Shown piece after piece: positions 1 through 6,419 of a stretch of DNA of 13,263 nucleotides. The position numbers and the translations under genes were made by a program. The notes beneath the pieces are model-generated. The model did not search any database. It had not been told where the DNA came from and saw only the letters and a list, made by a program, of their open reading frames with translations. The DNA lies in assembly GCA_016462095.1 (NCBI GenBank), contig JAEMTW010000006.1, positions 1,448 through 14,710 on the forward strand, given 5' to 3'. This DNA is from Thermoleophilia bacterium. GTDB taxonomy: Bacteria; Actinomycetota; Thermoleophilia; Gaiellales; F1-60-MAGs149. How positions within the stretch are numbered: the first letter of the stretch is position 1; the number at the start of each line of letters is the position of its first letter.

Positions 1-363
1 GAGGGCAGCTCGAACCGTCGTGGCGCCCTGCTCCTGATCGACGCCTGCCGACGATCCAACTATCGCCGCGTGATCATCGTCGGTGGCAGCGCCGACATTC
101 GCCAGCAGGTTCCCCCCCTGCTCGATCAGGATCTTGATGTGCGCATGGTCGATGGCACAGTCGCTCGCCCCGGCCGCGATGTGCAGCGCGAGGTCGATGG
201 CGCTGACGTGGTGATCCTGCTGGGCTCGACCGAGCTGAACCACACGGTCTCGGCCACCTGGGCTGGCCCGAAAATGGTGGCGACGAACTCGCGTGGCATC
301 AGCGCCTTCCTCGCGGAGGCTGCCGAGAAGATCCGTGCCCGCGCCACCCGCGCCGGGCACTAA
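1..363 (+). CDS. DUF2325-like protein, C-terminal part
   Basis: The frame is open from the first base, so the start lies outside the window and 120 residues are visible; an internal GTG at 70 is probably not the true start. From about residue 24 the protein reads like a DUF2325 domain: a beta strand ending in IIVGG, a DG pair about 23 residues later (VRMVDGT), a hydrophobic strand ADVVILLGS followed by a polar TELNH motif, and a last strand and turn leading to GISAFL. The fold resembles a small Rossmann-like alpha/beta domain. The residues before it come from an upstream region that cannot be judged. The gene stops 90 bases before the amine oxidase and shows no evident link to the microcompartment. 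The family has no settled biochemical function, and the match is by eye only. Confidence 0.55.
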   Translation, partial: EGSSNRRGALLLIDACRRSNYRRVIIVGGSADIRQQVPPLLDQDLDVRMVDGTVARPGRDVQREVDGADVVILLGSTELNHTVSATWAGPKMVATNSRGISAFLAEAAEKIRARATRAGH

Positions 364-416
364 CTTCAGAACCTTAACTGCTGGTCGTGGTGGAAAGCCA
401 ACGACTTGACTGGTAG

Positions 417-434
417 CCTGACCGAGTAGTCAGG
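417..434. promoter_or_regulatory. Inverted repeat ahead of the amine oxidase gene
   Basis: CCTGAC (417-422) and GTCAGG (429-434) form a perfect 6-base inverted repeat around a 6-base spacer, 19 bases before the amine oxidase start. A TTGACT box at 406-411 could be a -35 element, but I see no convincing -10 at 16-18 bases. The repeat could be a repressor site or a small hairpin in the leader. It contains GACCGA (420-425), which also occurs in the control region at 1754 and 1776, but this hexamer is common in the coding sequence too. Confidence 0.3.
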
Positions 435-453
435 ACTGTCTGAGGAGGCGGAG

Positions 454-1740
454 ATGCACGACGTCATCGTGATTGGTGCGGGGTTTGCCGGCTGCTCTGC
501 TGCGCGCGAAGTACGACGAGCAGGCTTGAAGCCGCTCGTCCTTGAGGCGCGCGATCGCATCGGCGGCCGCACGTGGACCTCGGACTGGGATGGACAGCGT
601 TTCGAGCGAGGCGGCAACTACTTTCATTGGTTCCAGCCCCACCTCTGGACCGAGGTCACGGCCGCCGGCGTGACGCCAATCGCTCCGCCCATCTCGGACT
701 CCGTGCACTGGACCGTCGACGAGCAGATCCGCACTGGCACCCGCGCCCAGCGCGAAGCCATCAACGAGTCTGCCTGGAACAAATACAACGCGGGCTCGTG
801 GGAGATCCTCCCTGAGCCGCACGCACCTCTGCGCCACCCCGACCGCATCGCCCGACTCGACGCCATGACGATCCAGCAACGGATCGACGAACTCGACCTG
901 ACCGACGATGAGCGCGCGCTCCTGATGGTCGAGTGTGGAGGCGTGGCCAGCGGGCACCTCGACGATGCCGGGGCTCTTTCGGTGATGCGCTGGAGTGCAC
1001 TATCCGGGCATACGCTGGCTGGCACGCAAGAGGCCGCCGGCGGCTACACGATCGCAGAGGGCACGCTCGCCTTCCTGCAGCCGATACTCGATGCCGCCGA
1101 CTGCGACCTGCAGCTCGAATCGCCCGTCGCAGCCGTCGAGCAGGAGGCCGACCGCGTGCTCGTCACGTTGCGCTCCGGCGAGGCCCTAGCGGCACGCGCG
1201 TGCGTCGTCACCGTGCCACTCAACACACTGGGAGCAATCCACTTCGAGCCGAGCCTTTCGGAGGTGAAGCGGTCCGCCATCGCGCTCGGCCAGGCAGGCA
1301 TCGGCAGCAAGGTGATGCTCAAGGTGCGTACGCCCGGCGGCCTGGTCTCGGGCATGCACCCGAACCATCCCTTCGGCTTTGTGAGCACGATGTTCGACCT
1401 GCCCGGGGATGAGCAGATCCTCGTCTGCTTCGGTCAAGACGGCGACGAGATCGTCGACGGCGACCTTGCCTGGGCGCAGCGCGAGCTCGACCGGGCGATC
1501 CCCGGCTGCGAGGTAATCGGCATGAATTGGCACGACTGGAAGTCCGACGAGTTTGCCCAGGGCACATGGGGTGTGCACCGCCCGGGTTGGTACACCAACC
1601 ACCACGCTGAGATGCAACGCCCAGAAGGGCGCGTGATCCTCTCGAACTCCGACTGGGCCCAGGGCTGGGCCGGCTTCGTTGATGGCGCAATCGAGTCGGG
1701 CATACGCGGGGGACGGCTCGCGGCTGGCATGGTCCACTAA
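454..1740 (+). CDS. Flavin amine oxidase (FAD-dependent oxidoreductase)
   Basis: A 428-residue protein of the flavin amine oxidase family, which oxidises amines to imines, and so to aldehydes, with release of ammonia and H2O2. The N-terminal FAD-binding strand reads VIVIGAGFAG (residues 4-13), followed by the acidic end of the second strand (LEARDRIGGRT, 30-40). Lys286 in GSKVML matches the conserved lysine that contacts flavin N5 in monoamine oxidases. The C-terminal motif WAQGWAGFVDGAIESGIRGG (401-420) is the usual second FAD-contact segment. I see no cysteine there that would suggest covalent flavin. No signal peptide or membrane anchor is visible, so it is probably cytosolic. The ATG at 454 follows GAGGAGG (442-448) by 5 bases. 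It lies 99 bases before the PLP enzyme, so it may be separately transcribed. The substrate is unknown; aminoacetone or another short amine would fit the neighbourhood. Confidence 0.85.
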   Translation: MHDVIVIGAGFAGCSAAREVRRAGLKPLVLEARDRIGGRTWTSDWDGQRFERGGNYFHWFQPHLWTEVTAAGVTPIAPPISDSVHWTVDEQIRTGTRAQREAINESAWNKYNAGSWEILPEPHAPLRHPDRIARLDAMTIQQRIDELDLTDDERALLMVECGGVASGHLDDAGALSVMRWSALSGHTLAGTQEAAGGYTIAEGTLAFLQPILDAADCDLQLESPVAAVEQEADRVLVTLRSGEALAARACVVTVPLNTLGAIHFEPSLSEVKRSAIALGQAGIGSKVMLKVRTPGGLVSGMHPNHPFGFVSTMFDLPGDEQILVCFGQDGDEIVDGDLAWAQRELDRAIPGCEVIGMNWHDWKSDEFAQGTWGVHRPGWYTNHHAEMQRPEGRVILSNSDWAQGWAGFVDGAIESGIRGGRLAAGMVH

Positions 1741-1742
1741 CC

Positions 1743-1811
1743 AGACCAGAGCAGACCGATAGGTCGATCTTTGTAGACCGATTTGCAATTTGGTCTACTA
1801 ATAGGTACAGT
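1743..1811 (+). promoter_or_regulatory. Candidate operator and promoter of the BMC operon
   Basis: The gap before the PLP enzyme holds repeated half-sites. AGACC occurs directly at 1743, 1753 and 1775, and the inverse GGTC(T) at 1762 and 1792. GTAGACC (1773-1779) and GGTCTAC (1792-1798) form a perfect 7-base inverted repeat with a 12-base spacer, and GACC-GATA-GGTC (1754-1765) forms a smaller one. AGACCGAT is repeated exactly 22 bases apart, about two helical turns. Members of the HutC branch of GntR regulators, such as DasR, are known to bind GGTCTAGACC-type sites, and a HutC-type regulator is encoded at 9001. A possible promoter is TTGCAA (1783-1788), 17 bases, TACAGT (1806-1811), which would place the -35 box within the operator. 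The repeats are seen directly; operator and promoter roles are inferred. Confidence 0.5.
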
Positions 1812-1839
1812 TGGCGGCGTCGAGCGAGAAAGGCGTCGT

Positions 1840-3132
1840 ATGTACGACTACGGATTCTTCTCTTACGAGTCTAAAGAGGACATGCTGGAGCGCTCGCGTG
1901 CGTTCTGGAATCCCAACAAGACCGACTTCTGGCAGGACGCTGGCATCGACCTCGTGATCGACCGCCGCGAGGGCTACTACCTCTGGGACATGGCCGGCCG
2001 ACGGCTGATCGATGTGCATCTCAACGGCGGAACGTACAACCTCGGCCATCGCAACCCCGAGCTGATCGCCACGCTCGAGCAGGCCATGCAGCACTTCGAC
2101 ATGGGCAACCATCACTTTCCTGCACTCGCGCGCACCGCGCTGGCCGAGGCGCTCGTCAAGACCTGCGCTCCCAACATGCGCCGCGTCATCTACGGTGCAG
2201 CCGGCGGCGAGGCAATCGACATCGCGATCAAGACGGCGCGCCACACCAAGCAGCGCCGCAAGATCGTCTCGCTGATCAAGGCGTACCACGGCCACACTGG
2301 TCTCGCCGTCGGGACGGGCGACGACCGCTTCTCGAAGCTGTTCCTCGCCGACCATCCCGAGGAGTTCATCAACGTTCCGTTCAACGATCTCAACGCGATG
2401 GAAGATGCCCTCAAGGGGCGCGACGTCGCCGGGGTCCTGATCGAAACGATCCCCGCGACCTACGGCTTCCCGCTCCCCGAGCCCGGCTACCTGCAGGGCG
2501 TGAAGCGCCTCTGCGAGCAGTACGACACGCTCTACATCGCCGATGAGGTCCAGACCGGATTGATGCGCACCGGCGAGATGTGGTGCATCTCGAAGTCGGG
2601 TGTTGAACCAGACATCATGGTCATCGGCAAAGGCATCTCCGGCGGCATGTACCCGCTCTCGTGCGTCGTCGTCTCCGAGGAGTGCTCGGCTTGGCTCAAG
2701 GAGGATGGCTTCGGCCACATCACCACGTTCGGCGGCTCCGAGCTCGGCTGCATCGTCGGCCTGAAGGTGCTCGAGATCTGCGGCCGACCCGAGGTGCGCT
2801 CGATGGTGCACTACATGGCCGAGCGCTTCCAGCAGGGACTGCGCCAGATCCAAGAGATCTACCCGGACTGGTTTGTCGGGATCCGCCAGGACGGCGTGGT
2901 GATTGGCCTCGAGTTCAACCACCCGACCGGCGCGAAGATGGTCATGAAGCACCTTTACGCACACGGCATCTGGGCGATCTTCTCGACGCTCGACCCCCGC
3001 GTGCTGCAATACAAGCCCGGCATCCTGCTGAGCCCCGAACTGGTCGACGAGATCCTCGACCGTACCGAGATCGCAATCGGCAAGGCCTACACAGAGTGGA
3101 AAGCAATGTCGCGCCAGGCGGTGACGGCATGA
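1840..3132 (+). CDS. Class III PLP-dependent aminotransferase / probable amino-alcohol-phosphate phospho-lyase
   Basis: A 430-residue fold-type I PLP enzyme of aminotransferase class III. Visible motifs are GAAGGEAIDIAIK (119-131, cofactor phosphate loop), YHGHTG (149-154, ring stacking), DEVQTG (235-240, aspartate to the pyridine nitrogen) and VIGKGISGG (262-270), where Lys264 should form the Schiff base. The family includes true transaminases and phospho-lyases such as ethanolamine-phosphate phospho-lyase. The kinase in the same operon argues for the latter, here acting on phosphorylated 1-amino-2-propanol to give propionaldehyde, ammonia and phosphate. That choice is inferred and motifs alone cannot prove it. 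I chose the ATG at 1840 because GAGAAAGG (1826-1833) precedes it by 6 bases; an in-frame TTG at 1783 would start inside the operator repeats. Its stop overlaps the aldehyde dehydrogenase start by 4 bases (ATGA). Confidence 0.85.
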   Translation: MYDYGFFSYESKEDMLERSRAFWNPNKTDFWQDAGIDLVIDRREGYYLWDMAGRRLIDVHLNGGTYNLGHRNPELIATLEQAMQHFDMGNHHFPALARTALAEALVKTCAPNMRRVIYGAAGGEAIDIAIKTARHTKQRRKIVSLIKAYHGHTGLAVGTGDDRFSKLFLADHPEEFINVPFNDLNAMEDALKGRDVAGVLIETIPATYGFPLPEPGYLQGVKRLCEQYDTLYIADEVQTGLMRTGEMWCISKSGVEPDIMVIGKGISGGMYPLSCVVVSEECSAWLKEDGFGHITTFGGSELGCIVGLKVLEICGRPEVRSMVHYMAERFQQGLRQIQEIYPDWFVGIRQDGVVIGLEFNHPTGAKMVMKHLYAHGIWAIFSTLDPRVLQYKPGILLSPELVDEILDRTEIAIGKAYTEWKAMSRQAVTA

Positions 3133-4655
3133 GCATGATCGAACTCGAACGCCGCGATCCCCCGGGCGCCGCCCGCGCCGCGATGATGCTCCAGCGCGCC
3201 CACTGGGCCGCCGAGGTCTTTGCTCGCTACGACCGGGAGCGCGTCGTGCGGATCCTCGATGCTGTTGCCGAGGCAGCCGAGGCCCACGCCGAACGCTACG
3301 CCGAAGAGGCCGTCGCCGAAACAGGCATGGGCGTCGTCGAGCACAAGGTCCTCAAGAACCGCATGCTCTCTCGCGGCCTCTGGGACCACTACCGCGACCA
3401 CGATTTCGTCAGCCCCCGCATCGATGCCGACGCAAAGATCCTCGAGCTGCCCCGCCCCGCGGGCGTGATCTTCGCGCTGACGCCCGTCACCAACCCGATC
3501 GCGACCGTGTACTTCAAGGTGATGCTCGCGCTGATGACGCGCAACGCGATCGTCGTGAGCCCGCACCCTGGCGCCAAGGTTGTCTGCGCCGACGCGGTGC
3601 GCATGCTGTCGGACGCCGCTGTCCGTGCCGGCGCTCCCGATGGCTGCATCCAGATTGTCGAAGAGCCCTCGATCCCACTGATCGAGGCACTGATGACGGA
3701 CCCCACGACCGACGTCGTCGTGGCCACCGGTGGTGGCGCCGTCGTGCGCGCCGCCTACCGCTCGGGCAACCCCGCCCTCGGCGTCGGCCCCGGCAACGTG
3801 CCGTCGTTCGTGGATGCCACGGCCGACATCGCAGCTGCCGCGCGGCACATCATCGACTCCAAGTCGTTCGATAATTCGATCCTCTGCACCAACGAGTCCG
3901 TCGTGATCGTCGAGGAGGAGGTGGCCGACCAGCTCGAGCGCGAGCTGAAGAAGCAGGGCGGCCATATCGTCGGCGCAAGCGAGGTCGAGCAGGTGCGCGA
4001 GCACCTCTTCCCCAACGGCCACATGCGCATCGACCTGATTGGTAAGAGTGCCGTGGAGCTCGCCGAGGCCGCACAGGTGAAGGTGCCGGCCAATACGCGC
4101 GTGCTGATCGCGCCGTTCTCGCTGGTCGTGCCCGAGGAACCATTGGCACACGAGAAGCTGTTCCCGCTGCTTGGCCTCGTGCGCGTACCCAATTTGCGCG
4201 CCGGCATCTCGGCCGCCCAAGCGATGCTGCGCATCACCGGCGCCGGGCACTCGGCCTCGATCCACTCGCGCGACGCACGGGCGATCATGGCCTACGGCGC
4301 TGCCGTCAAGGTACTGCGTGTTTCCGTCAATGTCGGCAACAGCCTTGGTTCGGCCGGTGCGCTGACGAATCTCGCGCCCACGATGACGATTGGCACGGGG
4401 TTCTACGGTCGCTCGTCCGTCGGCGAGAACCTCGAGCCGCGGCACCTGATCAACCTGATGCGCGTCGCCTATAACGCCGATGCCTCCGTGCCCTTCGACG
4501 ACTTTACCGGCCTCGAGCCGTGGGTCCTCGATGCCACGACCTCCGCTGTCTCTGCACCCCACGAGACCGTGCCCGCACCACCCGAAACTGACCCGCTTCG
4601 CGAGGAGATCCGCAAGGTCATCCTCGAAGAGCTCAAGGAGCTGACCCGCCAGTGA
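3129..4655 (+). CDS. Microcompartment aldehyde dehydrogenase, CoA-acylating type, with C-terminal encapsulation peptide
   Basis: A 508-residue aldehyde dehydrogenase of the PduP/EutE-like acylating class, expected to convert propionaldehyde, NAD+ and CoA to propionyl-CoA. The N-terminal cofactor domain includes TPVTNPIATVYFK (118-130) and PHPGAK (145-150). ATGGGAVVRAAY (199-210) and GVGPGNVP (218-225) follow. The catalytic cysteine is Cys253 in SFDNSILCTNES. After the catalytic body comes a Pro/Ala/Thr-rich linker (about 470-486) and a charged amphipathic helix (about 488-507; core REEIRKVILEELKEL), the usual design of an encapsulation peptide that docks cargo to the shell. The ATG at 3129 overlaps the previous stop as ATGA. 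A longer open frame reaching back to 2661 lies inside the PLP gene and is not used. The stop overlaps the GTG of the next gene (GTGA), so translation is likely coupled through this block. Confidence 0.9.
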   Translation: MSMIELERRDPPGAARAAMMLQRAHWAAEVFARYDRERVVRILDAVAEAAEAHAERYAEEAVAETGMGVVEHKVLKNRMLSRGLWDHYRDHDFVSPRIDADAKILELPRPAGVIFALTPVTNPIATVYFKVMLALMTRNAIVVSPHPGAKVVCADAVRMLSDAAVRAGAPDGCIQIVEEPSIPLIEALMTDPTTDVVVATGGGAVVRAAYRSGNPALGVGPGNVPSFVDATADIAAAARHIIDSKSFDNSILCTNESVVIVEEEVADQLERELKKQGGHIVGASEVEQVREHLFPNGHMRIDLIGKSAVELAEAAQVKVPANTRVLIAPFSLVVPEEPLAHEKLFPLLGLVRVPNLRAGISAAQAMLRITGAGHSASIHSRDARAIMAYGAAVKVLRVSVNVGNSLGSAGALTNLAPTMTIGTGFYGRSSVGENLEPRHLINLMRVAYNADASVPFDDFTGLEPWVLDATTSAVSAPHETVPAPPETDPLREEIRKVILEELKELTRQ

Positions 4656-5272
4656 GCAATGCAACCGCCGTCGAGCTCCGCTCCTGCATCTACCTCGACC
4701 AACTGCAGCCGCAGACGATGTGTTATCTCGGCTCGTGGATCAAGGGACGCCTGCCGCGCGCTGGCATGGCCGCGCAGATCATCGAGGTTGCACCGGGCCT
4801 GGACATCGAGGCACTGACCGACGTCGCGCTCAAGCACGACCGTGTCGACGCCGGCATCCTCTTCGTCGAGCGCCAGTTCGGCTACCTCGAGATGCACTCG
4901 CTCTCGCCGGCTGCGATTCGCTCGGCCACCAGCGCCGTCCTCGATGCACTCGATGTCTCCGGTCAGGACACGATCAAGCCGAAGATCCTCGCCAAGAAGG
5001 TCATCTCGCGCGTCGATGGCCAGCACGCTTTCCTGATCAATCGCAACAAGATTGGCTCGATGCTGCTGCCCGGCGAATCGCTCTTCGTGCTCGAGTGCCA
5101 GCCAGCGTCGTACGCGATCCTCGCGACGAACGAGGCCGAGAAGGCTGCCGACATCAAGGTGATCGACTACCGCATGATCGGTGCCACAGGCCGCGTCTAC
5201 CTGTCGGGCGAAGAGGCCAACGTCCGCGCTGCGGGCGAAGCCGCCGTCGCCGCACTGGAGGCAATCGCGTGA
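4652..5272 (+). CDS. BMC-T shell protein (tandem BMC domains), first copy
   Basis: A 206-residue tandem-domain shell protein that should form trimers with pseudohexameric shape. Domain 1 spans about 8-102, with IIEVAPG (43-49), AGILFVERQFGYLEMHS (67-83) and a following helix. Domain 2 spans about 108-203, with LFVLECQ (144-150), NEAEKAADIKV (160-170) and RMIGATGRVYLSG (174-186). In each domain the strands that normally end a BMC domain come before the canonical first strand, so I read both as circularly permuted, as in EutL, PduB and CsoS1D. An adjacent Glu-Arg pair (73-74) lies in the strand turn expected near the central pore, reminiscent of gated trimers. The start is GTG at 4652, overlapping the upstream stop; AAGGAG (4635-4640) lies 11 bases upstream. 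A close paralogue is encoded at 6420. Confidence 0.88.
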   Translation: MSNATAVELRSCIYLDQLQPQTMCYLGSWIKGRLPRAGMAAQIIEVAPGLDIEALTDVALKHDRVDAGILFVERQFGYLEMHSLSPAAIRSATSAVLDALDVSGQDTIKPKILAKKVISRVDGQHAFLINRNKIGSMLLPGESLFVLECQPASYAILATNEAEKAADIKVIDYRMIGATGRVYLSGEEANVRAAGEAAVAALEAIA

Positions 5273-5832
5273 GCGACGCACCCGTCAATGGGACCGGCGA
5301 GATGCACGCCGCGTTGAAGACCGCGCTCGCCGAGCTGCTCCCCGACATGCTGCGTGACCACGCAAGTGCGCCCGTCGCCCAGGTGCCCGCACCGCCCGTC
5401 GCGCAGACGCTGCGCCCGAGCACGTGGCACCCCTCGCAGCAGGCCCCCGATCCCGCCGGCGGCACCGCTCCCGCTCCCGCGGTGGCCCCGGCCGCTGCTG
5501 GTACCGAGCATGTGCGCATCAAGGACGACCGCGACCTTGACGCCTTCGTGCGCTCGCTCGCCCGTCGCCTCGAGCACCCCAGCGAGCGCGCCGCCGTCCT
5601 GGCAGGCCGCGTCCGCTTTTCACTGTCGGCCTCGGCCGCCTCGAGCTCACCGGCGCCCGCCGCCGGGGGCTCTCATCGCATCGACCGGGGCGCGGTGACC
5701 GAACGGGTCATCGAGCGCGCCGCCGCCGAAGGGTCCGCGCTCGTGCTCGGACCGAAAGCAGTACTCACACCGTTGGGGCGCGATCGCGCACGCGCGCTCG
5801 GCGTCACCATCCAGAGGGAGGCAGCATGCTGA
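5269..5832 (+). CDS. Unrecognised BMC-linked protein with scaffold-like layout
   Basis: A 187-residue protein I cannot assign to a named family. It has three short ordered segments joined by low-complexity linkers. Residues 11-30 form an amphipathic helix (MHAALKTALAELLPDMLRD) like an encapsulation peptide. Residues 34-78 are a Pro/Ala linker. Residues 80-118 form a charged helical segment containing DLDAFVRSLARRLEHP and ending AGRVRFSL. Residues 119-136 are a Ser/Ala/Pro linker. Residues 137-183 hold VTERVIERAAAEG and VLTPLGRDRARALGVTI. This last part resembles, by eye, a short motif I know from the N-terminus of EutQ (helix, strand, TPxxRxxA, G-x-x-I). The GTG at 5269 overlaps the BMC-T stop (GTGA), and the stop overlaps the BMC-P start. 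As I recall, the Mycobacterium locus also has a hypothetical gene here. A scaffold, cargo adaptor or shell-assembly role is inferred. Confidence 0.7.
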   Translation: MSDAPVNGTGEMHAALKTALAELLPDMLRDHASAPVAQVPAPPVAQTLRPSTWHPSQQAPDPAGGTAPAPAVAPAAAGTEHVRIKDDRDLDAFVRSLARRLEHPSERAAVLAGRVRFSLSASAASSSPAPAAGGSHRIDRGAVTERVIERAAAEGSALVLGPKAVLTPLGRDRARALGVTIQREAAC

Positions 5833-6068
5833 AAGGCACTGTGACCGGATCCGTGTGGTCCACCAAGCACGTTGACGACATGCCGCACGGCGCGTTTCTC
5901 GAAGTCGAACTGGAGGCGGGCGGTTCGCTCGTCGCCTTCGACATTCTCGGATCGGGGGTTGGCGAGCGGGTCCTCGTTGCCACCGGATCTGTTGCGGCGG
6001 CGCGCTTTGCGCCGGCCCACCCACCGATTGATGCCCTGATCGTCGGGCTGATCGATTCCACCAGCTAG
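5826..6068 (+). CDS. BMC-P shell vertex protein (EutN/CcmL family)
   Basis: An 80-residue single-domain protein of the EutN/CcmL family, whose pentamers cap the vertices of the shell. The family pattern is clear: an N-terminal strand LKGTVTGSVWSTKH (2-15), the core AFDILGSGVGERVLVATGS (37-55) corresponding to the usual D-x-x-GAGxGE-xVLxxxGSSA, and a C-terminal strand PPIDALIVGLID (66-77). Length is typical. The ATG at 5826 overlaps the end of the preceding gene by 7 bases and follows GAGGGAGG (5814-5821) by 4 bases. It is the only pentamer gene in the window, as expected where few vertex units are needed. A 64-base gap separates it from the BMC-H gene, the first break in the coupled chain. 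Confidence 0.92.
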   Translation: MLKGTVTGSVWSTKHVDDMPHGAFLEVELEAGGSLVAFDILGSGVGERVLVATGSVAAARFAPAHPPIDALIVGLIDSTS

Positions 6069-6132
6069 TCCACCACCCGATTCACCACCTGACCCAAAAC
6101 CTGTTCAGTACGTCGATCCAAGGAGGGATCTA

Positions 6133-6408
6133 ATGTCCGAAGCACTAGGAATGATCGAGACCAAGGGGTACGTCGCAGCACTCGCCGCCGCGGACGCCAT
6201 GGTCAAGGCTGCCAACGTCACCATCGTTGGTCGCGAAGAGGTTGGTGACGGCCTCGTGGCCGTCGTCATCCAGGGCGACGTCGGAGCCGTCAAGGCTGCC
6301 ACGGAGGCCGGAGCAGAGACCGCCGCAACTGTTGGCGAGCTCGTCTCCGTCCACGTCATCCCCCGTCCGCATGCCGAGCTCGGCAAGCACTTCACCGCGG
6401 GCAAGTAG
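6133..6408 (+). CDS. BMC-H shell hexamer protein (PduA/CcmK-like)
   Basis: A 91-residue single BMC-domain protein, the probable main facet tile. It matches PduA-type hexamers closely: EALGMIETKGY (3-13), AADAMVKAANV (19-29), GLVAVVIQGDVGAVKAATEAG (40-60) and VHVIPRPHAEL (73-83), where Arg-Pro-His near the end is a hallmark of the family. The pore loop reads VGDG (37-40), where PduA has IGSG; Asp39 would therefore place six acidic side chains at the pore. The ATG at 6133 follows a strong AAGGAGGG (6120-6127) by 5 bases. This gene has its own gap and ribosome site, unlike the coupled genes before it, which fits a need for a high copy number. The second BMC-T follows 11 bases later. Confidence 0.96.
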   Translation: MSEALGMIETKGYVAALAAADAMVKAANVTIVGREEVGDGLVAVVIQGDVGAVKAATEAGAETAATVGELVSVHVIPRPHAELGKHFTAGK

Positions 6409-6419
6409 GAACACACACG

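Noticed and set aside
1741..1839. Cobalamin riboswitch, as found near some other BMC operons
   Set aside because: The gap is only 99 bases, lacks a B12-box-like sequence, and is explained better by protein-binding repeats; the pathway also needs no B12 enzyme.
1798..3009. 403-codon open frame on the - strand opposite the PLP enzyme
   Set aside because: Same reason; no motifs, and it would run into the operator region.
3087..4664. 525-codon open frame on the - strand opposite the aldehyde dehydrogenase
   Set aside because: It is a shadow of GC-rich coding sequence. Its composition is Arg/Gly/His/Asp-rich without domain motifs, and the + strand protein has a full set of family motifs.
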